In this document: positions 25,145-34,690 of the stretch, piece after piece
Numbering within the stretch: position 1 is the stretch's first letter
Layout of the letters: each line of letters starts with the position of its first letter
From: JABIKK01 sp964622835
Lineage (GTDB): Archaea; Nanobdellota; Nanobdellia; SCGC-AAA011-G17; UBA489
Length of the DNA: 64,000 nucleotides
Direction of reading: 5' to 3'
Assembly: GCA_964622835.1 (NCBI GenBank)
Contig: CAZUSA010000001.1
Coordinates: forward strand, 229,498 to 293,497
Notes under the pieces: model-generated
What the model was told of the DNA's origin: nothing
The model's input: the letters and a program-made list of their open reading frames with translations, nothing else
Databases searched by the model: none
Translations under genes and position numbers: made by a program

Positions 25145-26358
25145 GTTTCAGAACAACATGTTTAATATGTGAAAGTACTGATCTTAAAGAGATTGTTCAT
25201 TTAGGTCAACAGCCTTTTGCTGATACGTTTGTATCAAAAAAGCGAGAAAGCGATCCTGATCGAATGTATCCTTTAGTATGTGATTTATGTAGGTCCTGCG
25301 GCAATGTACAATTACGATGTGTTACAGAACCAGAACGACGTTATAGCGAACATGAATATTCGTATACATCTTCTAATTCCAAGTTTTCTCGTGATCATTG
25401 GGATGCGTATGCTGATGAAGTTATTGCTTCCACAAAGGCAAAGGAAGGTGGATTGATTGTGGAGATTGGTTCGAATGATGGCTACTTGAGTGCAAATTTC
25501 GTAAAGAAAGGATACAACGTTATTGGTGTTGATCCTTCTGAACATATGGCTAAACTAGCAAAGGAACGTGACGTTGAGACGTGTGTTGGTTTGTTTAATG
25601 AAGCTATTGCAAAAGAGATCATTGAAAAATATGGTAAGGCTGATCTTATTATTGCAAATAATGTATATAATCATTCTGATAATCCCGTTGCATTTACAAA
25701 AGCTGTTGCATTATTACTTGCTGATGATGGATGTTTTGTTTCTGAACAACCCTATTGGCAGATTGGTTTGGAAGAAGGAAAGTTTGATCAAATTTATCAT
25801 GAACATATTAGTTATTTTACGGTTAAGTCAATAACAAAATTATTGGAACGTGCACAATTACATGTTAGTAATGCATGCGTTGTTGATTATCATGGTGGTT
25901 CATTACGAACGTTTGCAAAGAAGCAAGAAGGGACTACTGAAAATAATGATATTGCAACGTTGCTTGAACGTGAAGAATCCTATGGCACATTTACTGAAGA
26001 GGTATACAAAACGTTAATGAAAAAGGTGTTAGAACATAGAAATGCTTTTTTACAAAAATTATACAAGATGAAAAGTGAAGGGGCTACCATTATTGGTGTT
26101 GGTGCTGCTGCAAAGGCTAATACGTTTCTCAATTATTACAACATTGATGCTACGCTTTTAGATTATGTTACTGATGCGTCACCCCACAAGCAAGGTAAGT
26201 TTACTCCTGGAACAAGAATTCCCATTACGGGTGATGAGGTCTTTGCAAAGTATGATAAACCCTATGCGTTAATTTTATCATGGAATATTTCAGGGATGCT
26301 GAAAGAGATTTTATTGAAGATTAATCCCAATATTCAATTCCTATCATTAGCAGACTAG
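25141..26358 (+). CDS. Sugar C-methyltransferase (TylCIII-like)
   Basis: A 405-residue three-part enzyme. Residues 5-60 form the zinc-binding domain (Cys7, Cys10, Cys47, Cys50 with a further Cys53). Residues 85-240 are the SAM domain with EIGSNDGYL (108-116). The C-terminal domain (about 245-405) holds YHGGSLRTF and IIGVGAAAKANTFLNYY, the signature of the NDP-hexose C-methyltransferase C-terminal domain. Relatives add methyl groups to C3 of NDP-4-keto-deoxyhexoses to give branched-chain sugars. With both GDP- and CDP-hexose dehydratases in the island, a branched deoxy sugar on the surface glycan is a reasonable inference. Co-translated with the glycosyltransferase before it. Confidence 0.9.
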   Translation: MSFRTTCLICESTDLKEIVHLGQQPFADTFVSKKRESDPDRMYPLVCDLCRSCGNVQLRCVTEPERRYSEHEYSYTSSNSKFSRDHWDAYADEVIASTKAKEGGLIVEIGSNDGYLSANFVKKGYNVIGVDPSEHMAKLAKERDVETCVGLFNEAIAKEIIEKYGKADLIIANNVYNHSDNPVAFTKAVALLLADDGCFVSEQPYWQIGLEEGKFDQIYHEHISYFTVKSITKLLERAQLHVSNACVVDYHGGSLRTFAKKQEGTTENNDIATLLEREESYGTFTEEVYKTLMKKVLEHRNAFLQKLYKMKSEGATIIGVGAAAKANTFLNYYNIDATLLDYVTDASPHKQGKFTPGTRIPITGDEVFAKYDKPYALILSWNISGMLKEILLKINPNIQFLSLAD

Positions 26359-26362
26359 AAAA

Positions 26363-26372
26363 CCTTATATAA
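26363..26372 (+). promoter_or_regulatory. TATA box for the cupin gene at 26394
   Basis: CCTTATATAA is centred 26-27 nt before ATG 26394, which decides against the upstream in-frame TTG at 26373. Confidence 0.55.
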
Positions 26373-26393
26373 TTGCAAGAAAAAATAAACAAA

Positions 26394-26822
26394 ATGGAAA
26401 TGAGAAATACCTGGAAAGATGTTAAAGAGCCGTTAGAGCTCCATGAAGATGAAAGAGGAAGGATCGCAGATATTTTTTACAAGGAAGAGATTAATCACGT
26501 TGCTGTTATCGAAACAAAAATTGGGAATAATCAAGAGATTATTCGTGGGAATCATTATCACAAAGATGCAACACAACATATGTTGATGACAGAAGGGTCG
26601 ATGGAATATTGGTATAAACCCGTTGATTCTGATGAGCCTGCAAAAGTTGTTGTTCAACGAAAAGGTGATGTTATTTCAACACCTCCAAATGAAATTCATG
26701 CATTGCGATTTACTGAAGATGCTGCATTTGTAGTCTTTAGCCAAGGTGTTAGAGGCGGTAAGGATTATGAGTCTGATACGTTTAGAGTAGGTAATATTGT
26801 TGGCGATTCGCCTCAAGAGTAG
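26394..26822 (+). CDS. Cupin-fold protein, sugar-epimerase-like
   Basis: A 142-residue cupin with the segments LHEDERGRIADIF near the start, RGNHYHKDATQHMLMTEGSMEYWY in which His residues may bind a metal (split motif HYH...QH), and STPPNEIHALRF as the second motif. The DERG opening resembles dTDP-4-keto-deoxyhexose 3,5-epimerase and FdtA-type ketoisomerases, but catalytic residues of those families are not clearly kept. It ends 4 nt before a convergent gene. A role in deoxy-sugar isomerisation is inferred from context. Confidence 0.78.
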   Translation: MEMRNTWKDVKEPLELHEDERGRIADIFYKEEINHVAVIETKIGNNQEIIRGNHYHKDATQHMLMTEGSMEYWYKPVDSDEPAKVVVQRKGDVISTPPNEIHALRFTEDAAFVVFSQGVRGGKDYESDTFRVGNIVGDSPQE

Positions 26823-26826
26823 TACA

Positions 26827-27960
26827 CTAAGCGGTAATTAAAGGAACATCTGTTGCGTTACGTTTCAAAAATTCTGGAAAACTAATACCTTGTGCATCTG
26901 CAACACGTGTCATGGCAACTGCAATATCAAGAGTATGTTGTAAGAGTGGGATGAATTCAGATCGTAGAGTAGGATATTCATCCGGTTTAACAATACGCAT
27001 GCCATCATGACGGCCATCATGTTGAATATCTCCATGACCTGTTGCTACAAATTTATAACCGAAAGTATCTGTTCCCTTACCATGCCCAAAAGGATCTGTC
27101 CCATATAATTCTCTACTAACATGAAGAAGTTTTAGGTCTGAAATTTCTAATCTACATTCGCCTTTAACACGTTCTCCTATTGAATCTAAAAGAGGAACAC
27201 CACGAGCAACACGACCACCAGTGAAGAGCCATTCCTTATCAATCGGGACACCATCTCTTCGTAAAAGAACAAATCCTTGTGAGGGTTCATGATATACAAG
27301 AGCATCAGATGTAAAGAGACATGAATGTTTATGAATTGAACTATACGTATCGTCATCTACAAACCCTGATGTTAAACGAGCGAGGTCAACTAGTTCTCCA
27401 CGTTCAACAGCATATTCAGATATGCCTCCCGGACGTCGTAAACCTTCAGCGACATCAATAATATCACGAACAAAAGGATGGAGATCATTACGCACAGATG
27501 AAGTAGTATATGACTTGCAAGGGATAGTATGCACAGTCTTGTGGTTAGTATCTACTGAAACGTCTCCAGTAGCTTCAGCTAAAAAAACAGGAGATATAGT
27601 ATCAGTTCCCTTGCCATTACCAAAATGATCTTGAGCTAAAAAGGCACGATTGTGTTGTAATAAAGTCAAATCGTCAATAGTGAGCCCTGTTTCACTTCTT
27701 GCTTTTGTTCGTACAGCCTCTAAAAGAGGTATGCCTTTTGGCACACTGCCACCAGCAAGCCAAAATTCACCTTGGAGAGGTTCTTCATTTCGTTCAAATA
27801 GAAGATAATTGCCATCCTGACGAATGAGTACATCAGCAGTAACCATAGCAGAATGATTATACATTGCTTCAAAAGGTCCATCAGGGACACGTCCACAGAG
27901 AAGCAGTTCACGGTCTATATGACCACCATTCTCAACAGTAAATTCTGTATACTCTGTCAT
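26827..27960 (-). CDS. Tandem-domain GDP-mannose hydrolase-like Nudix protein
   Basis: A 377-residue protein made of two Nudix domains (about 35-175 and 210-360) that resemble each other. Each has the reduced Nudix box of GDP-mannose mannosyl hydrolases (LAGGSVPKGIPLLEA at 69-82; FTGGRVARGVPLLDS at 246-260) and the family segment FGxGKGTDT (113-121 and 291-299). Single-domain relatives split GDP-mannose by substitution at the sugar carbon. The two domains in one chain are unusual. It lies 2 nt after the gmd stop on the same strand, so it is co-expressed with GDP-mannose 4,6-dehydratase and may control GDP-mannose or GDP-deoxymannose levels. Confidence 0.85.
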   Translation of the reverse strand: MTEYTEFTVENGGHIDRELLLCGRVPDGPFEAMYNHSAMVTADVLIRQDGNYLLFERNEEPLQGEFWLAGGSVPKGIPLLEAVRTKARSETGLTIDDLTLLQHNRAFLAQDHFGNGKGTDTISPVFLAEATGDVSVDTNHKTVHTIPCKSYTTSSVRNDLHPFVRDIIDVAEGLRRPGGISEYAVERGELVDLARLTSGFVDDDTYSSIHKHSCLFTSDALVYHEPSQGFVLLRRDGVPIDKEWLFTGGRVARGVPLLDSIGERVKGECRLEISDLKLLHVSRELYGTDPFGHGKGTDTFGYKFVATGHGDIQHDGRHDGMRIVKPDEYPTLRSEFIPLLQHTLDIAVAMTRVADAQGISFPEFLKRNATDVPLITA

Positions 27961-27962
27961 TA

Positions 27963-29048
27963 TTATTGTCGTCGAGAAGTAAGTTCTTTTGCTTTCTCGA
28001 TGTAGTATCCTTCTTCACGTTCTACACCATTTTCCACAGGGAGTATTCCTTTTGCTTCAAATTTTTCTTTTAATTCTGCGTCAAGCATCATGGTTACTAA
28101 TTCTTTGAATTTTACTTTTGGTTCCCATTGAAGAACATTTTTTGCTTTTGTTGCATCACCAAGTAATGCTGGTACTTCTGCTGGTCGTTTGTATCGATCA
28201 CTAATAACTAAATGGTCTTCGTAGTTTAAACCAACTAAAGAAAATGATTCTTTAAGGAAGTCTCGCACAGTGTGTGTTTCTTCTGTTGCAATAACAAAGT
28301 CATCTGGCGTATCATGTTGTAAGATTTTCCACATAGCTTCGACGTAGTCTCCTGAAAAGCCCCAGTCACGTTTAGCGTCAAGATTACCAAGAGTAATTTT
28401 GTCTTTTTCGCCTGCTACAATACTTGCGAGTTCTTGCATGATTTTTTTTGTAACAAAGTTGTATCCACGTCGTGGAGATTCATGATTGAATAATATGCCA
28501 TTAGCTGTAAATAATCCATATGCATTTCTGTATAATCGTGTAAGGTGGTATGCAGCAAGTTTTGCAACACCATAAGGACTTTGTGGCAACATAGCTGTTG
28601 TTTCACTTTGTGGGGGGGGTGAGATGCCAAACATTTCTGAAGAGGATGCTTGGTAGAATCGTGCATTTGATTTCATATCTTTTAATGCTTCAAGAATACG
28701 CAGTGTACCAAGAGTGTTAATATTAATGGTTGATTGTGCATTGCCAAAGCTAATACCTACGTGACTTTGTGCTGCAAGATTATAAATTTCGTCCGGTTGG
28801 AATTTTTCAAGGATAGAACGAATGCTTGAAGCGTCAGTAATATCTGCGTAGACTACTAAAAATTGTGAATTAACATCGTCTTCAGAACCATATTTTTGTA
28901 CGAGGTGTTCAATACGTTTTGTGTTTAATGTACTTGAACGGCGTACTATTCCTCGAACGCGATAGCCTTTACTAATAAGAAGTTCTGAAAGGTACGAACC
29001 ATCTTGTCCAGATATCCCTGTAATTAATGCTACTTTTCCCGAAGGCAT
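27963..29048 (-). CDS. gmd: GDP-mannose 4,6-dehydratase
   Basis: A 361-residue extended SDR. TGISGQDGSYLSE near the start is the diagnostic Gmd NADP motif, followed by RGIVRRSST, the AAQSHVGISF loop, SSSEMFG and the catalytic YGVAK (YxxxK). It converts GDP-D-mannose to GDP-4-keto-6-deoxymannose, precursor of GDP-fucose, GDP-rhamnose and perosamine. The start ATG 29048 is set by a TATA box 26 nt upstream rather than the ATG 15 nt earlier. An 8-G run at 28612-28619 encodes prolines and does not break the frame. Partner reductase-like gene at 23050. Confidence 0.93.
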   Translation of the reverse strand: MPSGKVALITGISGQDGSYLSELLISKGYRVRGIVRRSSTLNTKRIEHLVQKYGSEDDVNSQFLVVYADITDASSIRSILEKFQPDEIYNLAAQSHVGISFGNAQSTININTLGTLRILEALKDMKSNARFYQASSSEMFGISPPPQSETTAMLPQSPYGVAKLAAYHLTRLYRNAYGLFTANGILFNHESPRRGYNFVTKKIMQELASIVAGEKDKITLGNLDAKRDWGFSGDYVEAMWKILQHDTPDDFVIATEETHTVRDFLKESFSLVGLNYEDHLVISDRYKRPAEVPALLGDATKAKNVLQWEPKVKFKELVTMMLDAELKEKFEAKGILPVENGVEREEGYYIEKAKELTSRRQ

Positions 29049-29070
29049 AACCACGATCCGCAAATCTTGC

Positions 29071-29079
29071 TATTTAAAG
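29071..29079 (-). promoter_or_regulatory. TATA box for gmd
   Basis: On the minus strand CTTTAAATA is centred 26-27 nt before ATG 29048. Confidence 0.55.
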
Positions 29080-29117
29080 TTTCTTGTTTCTGCTTTATAA
29101 ACAAAAAAATGAAGAAG

Positions 29118-29127
29118 GTTTTTAAAG
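29118..29127 (+). promoter_or_regulatory. TATA box for the GT39-like gene
   Basis: GTTTTTAAAG is centred about 27 nt before ATG 29150, predicting a leaderless mRNA for the five-gene run that follows. Confidence 0.5.
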
Positions 29128-29149
29128 AAAACAGCTTTGTAGAGAGCCT

Positions 29150-30946
29150 ATGGGGTCAAAGAAAGACATTGATTATCTTGACAAGATATTGAATGTTGTG
29201 TTAACAAAGAATGCTGCAAAGTACTTATTGTACATCATTCTTCTAGGGAGTATTCTTCGATATTTCATTGCAAGAAATGTTTCTTTTTTAGGTGATGAGA
29301 TGATTCATGGAAGCCAGTCATTAAACATTGTTGGTTCTAAAATGATTGGAACAGCTTTGGAATCCCCTTTGTGGTATTATGTGACAGATATTTTTCATAA
29401 CATCTTTGGTGTAACAATTGTTAGTAGTCGGTTTACTTCGCTTCTTTTCGGTGTTGCTTCTCTTGCGTTATTATATTTACTTGTTTCATATTTGTGGAAT
29501 AAAAAAACGGGATTACTTGCTGCAGGTATTTTAGCTGTTTCAACATTCCATATTCGTTACACACTTATTGAAATGGATATTATGTTTACTTTTTTTGTTA
29601 TCGCAAGCACGTACATGCTTATACGTGGTGTTCGTGAAAAGAAAGATCTTCTCACATATATTTCTTCAGTATTGTTAGGTATTGCTGTTTTAACTAAGAC
29701 TATTGCATTATTTTTTGCATTGCCATTATTTGTTTATTTGTTTTATACAGAAAGAAAAGATTGGAAAAAAGCAATAAAAAAAGCACTCATATATGGCATA
29801 ATCTTATTTGTTCTCATTAGCCCTATTCTTTTCCATAACATCCTCTTATATCAAGAAAAAGGATATACTGATTTGTATGTTGGACAATATTTTGATATTA
29901 ACAAGGAAGCACAACAACAAATTGTTGAAGAAAAGTATCTTAACCCATTTAGTGTGAGTGAAATGGGCAAAACTACGTGGGCACGTATAAAAGATCCTTT
30001 CCTCACACAAGATCCTATCATCTTTTTATTGGGTGTTATTGGCCTAGTAACAGCTTTCTGGTTGTGGCGTACAAAAGAACATTACTTACTAGCGGGCATG
30101 ATTATTTTAGGATGGTTTTTAGAAACAGGAACAAATAGTTTACCAACACATTACATCCCATATATTGTTTTATTCAGCATTTATGCAGCATATATTCTCA
30201 ATAAAGTTCTTGAGCTTCCTTCACTAAAGAAAGTACCAAAACAAATACCTGCAATTCTGATTGGAATTATTTTGTTAGCAAATATTTTCATTGTTTCAGC
30301 ACCTTTACAAGACCATCTAACAAGTACAACGGGAAATAAAGATATGCGTGATTTTGTAAGAGAGGAAATACCTGAAAATGCTTTGCTTATTGTTGATTCC
30401 CGTATTTATCGTGGAAGAGTTGCATGGTTATTTCATGATAGGAGACATGTTGAATCCATGACATTCGCAGGTATTATTAATCAAGTGAATCAAGAAAATT
30501 TTACAGTAGAAGCTAAGGATGTGTATTTTATTGAATGCGGTATTGATGATTGTGGTTGGGGAACGATTGGTAACAGCAAGCTTAATACTACAACGGAGGA
30601 ATTAGTACAAATTTTTAGTCAAGGTGCAACATTGCTCAAAGAAATACCAAGTGGCGGAGGGTATAATGAGGATACTGGTACAACACATTTTAAAGTATAC
30701 AAAGCAACTATTGAATTACCACAGGGCATAGAACAAGCATTTGTTGAGTATGCCTGGTTATTCCACCCTATTCAAAGCAAGGGTAGTGATTGGGATGCAT
30801 ACACACCACATCCAAAGACATTCATAGGAAAAACAATGTGGTTGTTCAGTTATCTAATATTATGGATAACAATCATATTAGCCCTTTTAGCCCCTTTCGC
30901 ACTCATATATGAGCTGGGTAAACAAAAGATTTTTAACACCAAATAA
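29150..30946 (+). CDS. Membrane glycosyltransferase, GT39/PMT-like
   Basis: A 598-residue GT-C enzyme with roughly 10-12 membrane segments. The first extracellular loop has the acidic pair Asp49-Glu50 (FLGDEMIHG), the catalytic signature of dolichyl-phosphate-mannose-dependent transferases. A soluble loop domain (about 385-560) lies before a last membrane segment (about 565-590). It would use polyprenyl-phosphate sugars on the outer face, possibly adding sugars to proteins or to the lipid-linked glycan. The next gene encodes a polyprenyl-phosphate sugar synthase, a natural supplier of its donor. Confidence 0.85.
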   Translation: MGSKKDIDYLDKILNVVLTKNAAKYLLYIILLGSILRYFIARNVSFLGDEMIHGSQSLNIVGSKMIGTALESPLWYYVTDIFHNIFGVTIVSSRFTSLLFGVASLALLYLLVSYLWNKKTGLLAAGILAVSTFHIRYTLIEMDIMFTFFVIASTYMLIRGVREKKDLLTYISSVLLGIAVLTKTIALFFALPLFVYLFYTERKDWKKAIKKALIYGIILFVLISPILFHNILLYQEKGYTDLYVGQYFDINKEAQQQIVEEKYLNPFSVSEMGKTTWARIKDPFLTQDPIIFLLGVIGLVTAFWLWRTKEHYLLAGMIILGWFLETGTNSLPTHYIPYIVLFSIYAAYILNKVLELPSLKKVPKQIPAILIGIILLANIFIVSAPLQDHLTSTTGNKDMRDFVREEIPENALLIVDSRIYRGRVAWLFHDRRHVESMTFAGIINQVNQENFTVEAKDVYFIECGIDDCGWGTIGNSKLNTTTEELVQIFSQGATLLKEIPSGGGYNEDTGTTHFKVYKATIELPQGIEQAFVEYAWLFHPIQSKGSDWDAYTPHPKTFIGKTMWLFSYLILWITIILALLAPFALIYELGKQKIFNTK

Positions 30947-30959
30947 AGAGATCACCACA

Positions 30960-31646
30960 ATGAAACTATCAGTAATTATTCCCGCATATAATGAAAGTGC
31001 AACTATTAAGGAGTTGATGGAACAAATTTTTGCTGTTCCTTTGAATATGGAGATTATTATTGTTGATGATGGTAGTACTGATGGTACGAGAGAGTTATTG
31101 GTGAAAGAGTATGGCGATAATAACAAAGTAAAGATTTTTTTCCATAAAAAGAACATGGGTAAAGGTAGCGGCATACGCACGGGAATAAAACATGCTACAG
31201 GAGATATTGTTATCATCCAAGATGCTGATTTAGAATATGATCCTAAAGATTATGTTAAGCTTGTACAACCTATTATTGACGGTGAAACAGAAGTTGTGTA
31301 TGGTTCTCGTTTTTTGAGTAAAACAAATAAGTATTTTTTTAGTATGAATCTTGTTGCAACAAAATTATTAACGTTGATGGCTAACGTATTATACAACGCT
31401 CAAATAACTGACGAGCCTACCTGTTACAAAGTCTTTTCAAAGAAGGCTATTGATAGTGTTGATTTAAAATGTAAACGATTTGAATTTTGCCCTGAGGTTA
31501 CTGCAAAGATAAAAAAGAATGGATATAACATTAAGGAATTACCTATTGCGTATAGACCAAGAACGAAAGATGAGGGGAAACATATTCGATGGTATGATGG
31601 TGGGGAAGCCATTTGGACGCTCATAAAGTATAGAATAATAAAATGA
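30960..31646 (+). CDS. Polyprenyl-phosphate mannose/glucose synthase-like GT2
   Basis: A 228-residue GT-A enzyme: MKLSVIIPAYNES at the start, DDGSTDGT, KGSGIRTGI (acceptor loop typical of dolichyl-phosphate mannosyltransferases) and QDADLEYDP with the metal-binding DAD. There are no membrane segments, as in DPM1. It makes a polyprenyl-phosphate sugar for membrane transferases such as the GT39-like gene 13 nt upstream. The ATG 30960 is used because a longer frame from 30909 would overlap that gene and adds residues foreign to the family. Confidence 0.88.
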   Translation: MKLSVIIPAYNESATIKELMEQIFAVPLNMEIIIVDDGSTDGTRELLVKEYGDNNKVKIFFHKKNMGKGSGIRTGIKHATGDIVIIQDADLEYDPKDYVKLVQPIIDGETEVVYGSRFLSKTNKYFFSMNLVATKLLTLMANVLYNAQITDEPTCYKVFSKKAIDSVDLKCKRFEFCPEVTAKIKKNGYNIKELPIAYRPRTKDEGKHIRWYDGGEAIWTLIKYRIIK

Positions 31647-32608
31647 AACATAGATTAAGAAACACCCTTGCTACGCTCTTAGGCATTGTTCTTATAGGTG
31701 GTATCTTGTATTATATGGATGTTGGTGAGTTTCTTAAGAAAATAAAAGATATTTCTCCTTTGTGGGTTATTATTTCTTCTGTTATTGTTTTAGTATCCTA
31801 TATTTTCCGTGCATTGCGACTTAAGGTGTATACACCATTATCAACAAAGATATTATTTGGTGTGGTTATTGGTGGGTATTCACTCAACGCATTACTACCT
31901 TTGAAGATTGGTGATATTGCTATGATTGCCATGTTGAAAAAGTATGGTATGGAATTAAAAAGAAGTATTAATGTTATTGTTCATTGTAGAATTCTTGATT
32001 TACTTGCGTTAGCATTAATTACCGCTCCATTAAGTTTTTTGTATGTGAATGAAGAATTAAGTGTCTTACCCCAAACAACAGGTATTTTTTTAGTAGTCTT
32101 TGGTTTCCTTGCTATTGTTTATTTATTCAAGAAAGGATTATTTACAAAAATTATTCAAATTGTTGAGGGCAAATTACAAGTTGGTTTATTTAAGAAAGTC
32201 ATTAAGAAAGGTGTTGAACAAGCTGAAGATTATGGCAAACTTATCACAAATGGTAATATGCTTGCATTATTCTATTCTATTATGAGTTGGGTTATGGATG
32301 GATTAGTTGCGTATACTATTGCTGTTGGTTTGAATGAAGAAATATCTTTTGGGTTGATTCTTATTGCAGTAACAATTGCTAATATTTCTAAAGTTATTCC
32401 TGCGACACCTGGGGGTATTGGACTCTACGAAGGAACAATGATTCTTTTCCTTGGATATTTTGGAGTAAGCGCATTAACGGCAGGGACGATTGCTATTGTT
32501 GAGCATTTATTAAAAAACATAATTACTATCGCTGTGGGAGGTTCGATACTGTTAAAAAGAGGCCTCGGTAAAACAAAAATTGGGGAGCTCATAGAAAATG
32601 AAAATTAG
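31643..32608 (+). CDS. AglD-like/UPF0104 membrane protein
   Basis: A 321-residue protein with about 7-8 membrane segments of the lysylphosphatidylglycerol synthase transmembrane/UPF0104 family. The family motifs are visible: ALLPLKIGDIAMIAML (about 72-87), and ATPGGIGLYEGTMI (about 254-267). Family members occur beside dolichyl-phosphate sugar synthases in N-glycosylation loci (AglD is a fusion of both), and are thought to help flip polyprenyl-phosphate sugars. Here it overlaps the synthase gene by ATGA, consistent with that partnership. Confidence 0.88.
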   Translation: MKHRLRNTLATLLGIVLIGGILYYMDVGEFLKKIKDISPLWVIISSVIVLVSYIFRALRLKVYTPLSTKILFGVVIGGYSLNALLPLKIGDIAMIAMLKKYGMELKRSINVIVHCRILDLLALALITAPLSFLYVNEELSVLPQTTGIFLVVFGFLAIVYLFKKGLFTKIIQIVEGKLQVGLFKKVIKKGVEQAEDYGKLITNGNMLALFYSIMSWVMDGLVAYTIAVGLNEEISFGLILIAVTIANISKVIPATPGGIGLYEGTMILFLGYFGVSALTAGTIAIVEHLLKNIITIAVGGSILLKRGLGKTKIGELIENEN

Positions 32609-33962
32609 TATACTCGGCGCAGGACCCTCTGGATTGGGCATTGGAAGAATTCTTTCTAAAAATAATAGTGTTACTGTATATGAAAAAACAGGAAAGATTG
32701 GTGGTATGGCTGCCAGCTTTAAACACGGTCCTTTCATGTTAGATTATGGTCCTCATAAATTATATTCACAGATTCCTGGCATTATTGATGAGATTAAGAA
32801 GATTGTTCCCACTAATTTATTGAAGGTGCCAAAGAAGAATAGTATTGTGTTAAAGGGTAAGTATCTTTCTTTTCCACCAAAGTTATCACAAATTCTTACA
32901 CGTTTAAATCCTATCATAGGTATAAAGTCTGGTATTTCTATAATTCTTTCTAAGTTTAAGAAGTATGAAGGAACATCATATGAAACACGGTTAAGAAAGA
33001 GTTTTGGTGATACATTATATAATCTTATTTTTAGGGATATTGCCTATAAGGTGTGGGGTGATCCAAAAACATTAACAGAAGAATTGGCTATTAAGCGTGT
33101 TCCCTTAAAGAGTTTTGGTGAGTTAATTAGAAGTGTTTTATTTGGTGTTAAAGAGAAAGAAAGTGCTGAGCATTTTTATTATCCAAAAGATGGGTTGTGG
33201 GTGGTTAGTGATAATTTAAAGAATGAAATTGAAAAGAATAATGGTTCTATTGTGTTGAATGAAGAAATTAAACATATTAATCTTAAGAATGGTCTTGTTG
33301 AAAATCTTGAGTTACATAATGGTACAAAGGTAAAAACAGATTATTTAGTTTCAACGATTCATTTACATACATTTTTACCGTTAATCAATCCAAAACCACC
33401 TGAAGAAGTATTCAATGCAGTAAATCAATTAAAGTATCGTGATCTCAAGGTGTTATTTTTGGTTATTAACAAAGAGCGTGCATTGAATGATAGTTGGATT
33501 TTCTTTCCAGAGAAAAAGTATATGTTTAGTAGAATTTCTGAACAAAAAGCATTTAGTGAGTATACCTCACCAAAGGATAAGACGGTCATAATGGTTGAAA
33601 TCCCCACAGATGACAGTATTCAGATCACTGAAGAAGAGATCATGAAAGAGATTGTACCCCAGTTAGAAGAGCTAAATATCGCTAAAAAGGAAGAGATTGA
33701 AGAACATTTCATTCGAAAAGCACGTCGTGTCTATCCTATTTATCACATTGATTACAAGAAACATTTACGTGTTATTTTTGATTATTTAGCTACGATAAAG
33801 AATGTGAAGAGTTTTGGAAGACAAGGTCTTTTCAATTACAATAATATTGATCATTGTTTGGATATGGCTATGCGTGTTGGTAAGCATATTGATGAAAAGA
33901 AAAGTGATAAAGAGTGGGAAGAGTTACTTGAGTATTTTGATAGTTATATGATTGTTGATTAA
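32598..33962 (+). CDS. UDP-galactopyranose-mutase-like flavoprotein (amine oxidase fold)
   Basis: A 454-residue FAD protein. It has the dinucleotide motif LGAGPSGLGIG (6-16), the EKTGKIGGMAASF second motif (35-47) and DYGPHKLYS, and a late VKSFGRQGLFNYNNIDH segment that forms the C-terminal FAD contact. This fits the protoporphyrinogen-oxidase/UDP-galactopyranose-mutase-like group found in polysaccharide loci, though the exact reaction is uncertain: mutase, desaturase or oxidase. It starts 11 nt inside the flippase-like gene. No membrane anchor. Confidence 0.8.
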   Translation: MKISILGAGPSGLGIGRILSKNNSVTVYEKTGKIGGMAASFKHGPFMLDYGPHKLYSQIPGIIDEIKKIVPTNLLKVPKKNSIVLKGKYLSFPPKLSQILTRLNPIIGIKSGISIILSKFKKYEGTSYETRLRKSFGDTLYNLIFRDIAYKVWGDPKTLTEELAIKRVPLKSFGELIRSVLFGVKEKESAEHFYYPKDGLWVVSDNLKNEIEKNNGSIVLNEEIKHINLKNGLVENLELHNGTKVKTDYLVSTIHLHTFLPLINPKPPEEVFNAVNQLKYRDLKVLFLVINKERALNDSWIFFPEKKYMFSRISEQKAFSEYTSPKDKTVIMVEIPTDDSIQITEEEIMKEIVPQLEELNIAKKEEIEEHFIRKARRVYPIYHIDYKKHLRVIFDYLATIKNVKSFGRQGLFNYNNIDHCLDMAMRVGKHIDEKKSDKEWEELLEYFDSYMIVD

Positions 33963-34670
33963 CTATTTCTTTTGAAAGATTGCTATAAGTGAGAGGCCTA
34001 TTGTTTTTCTAAGAATATATTTTTCAAAGAGTTTAAAGAGCGGGATGCATGTATCTAATAATCCCATTGCTCCTGTACTTACTGTTCCTTTTTTTAGAAC
34101 AGTTCCATTAAGAAACCATCCAAAGATAGAGAAGAAATTAAAATGAAACATCTTTACAACAGACATACCAACTCTTTTTTCTAAGTGTTTAATATCTTTT
34201 TTGTGATATCGTTTAAAGTGCAATACTGCTTTGTCAAGTTCATTATACAATACAGAATATGCTGGAACAAGAATAATTATTTTTCCATTTTTTCTGAGTA
34301 ACTCTTTCATGTTCTCCATTGCAAAGACCTCATCTTTTACATGTTCTAATACATTCAAACATACAATGGTATCAAAAGAGTTTTTCTTGAATTTCTTAAA
34401 GTCTGCTGCCCTTCCAAGGTCAAGAGATGTTACTTTCACATTTTTTTGCGTAAATTTCTTCTTTAAACGTGAAACATAATTCTTAGAAATATCTGTTAAG
34501 ACAACCTTTTTTGTTTTTTTATGGTGCAATATTCGTTGTGAAATGGTTCCAAGTCCACTACCAACTTCAAGAACGTCACCTTGTACGTCATCAGCGATTT
34601 CTTCAAACATCCAGTCATTGAAGCGATCATATTGGCCTACAATTTCTAGGTTTTCTTCTCCATCTTGCAT
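33963..34670 (-). CDS. SAM-dependent methyltransferase
   Basis: A 235-residue class I methyltransferase. The SAM motif LEVGSGLGTIS is followed by VVLTDIS for the acidic ribose-binding residue, FDTIVCLNVLEHVKDE as motif IV, and a C-terminal segment with a short hydrophobic stretch (HFNFFSIFGWFLNG). It resembles methyltransferases that act on sugars or lipid intermediates in glycan clusters. ATG 34670 is chosen from the TATA box at 34691-34699; the longer frame from 34703 would read through that TATA box. It ends at the same point as the convergent gene before it. Confidence 0.8.
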   Translation of the reverse strand: MQDGEENLEIVGQYDRFNDWMFEEIADDVQGDVLEVGSGLGTISQRILHHKKTKKVVLTDISKNYVSRLKKKFTQKNVKVTSLDLGRAADFKKFKKNSFDTIVCLNVLEHVKDEVFAMENMKELLRKNGKIIILVPAYSVLYNELDKAVLHFKRYHKKDIKHLEKRVGMSVVKMFHFNFFSIFGWFLNGTVLKKGTVSTGAMGLLDTCIPLFKLFEKYILRKTIGLSLIAIFQKK

Positions 34671-34690
34671 AAATGAAAAAAGATCAAAGC

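Noticed and set aside
28612..28619. Run of eight G inside gmd that could signal a frameshift
   Set aside because: It encodes consecutive prolines and the frame continues with the expected YxxxK and C-terminal motifs.
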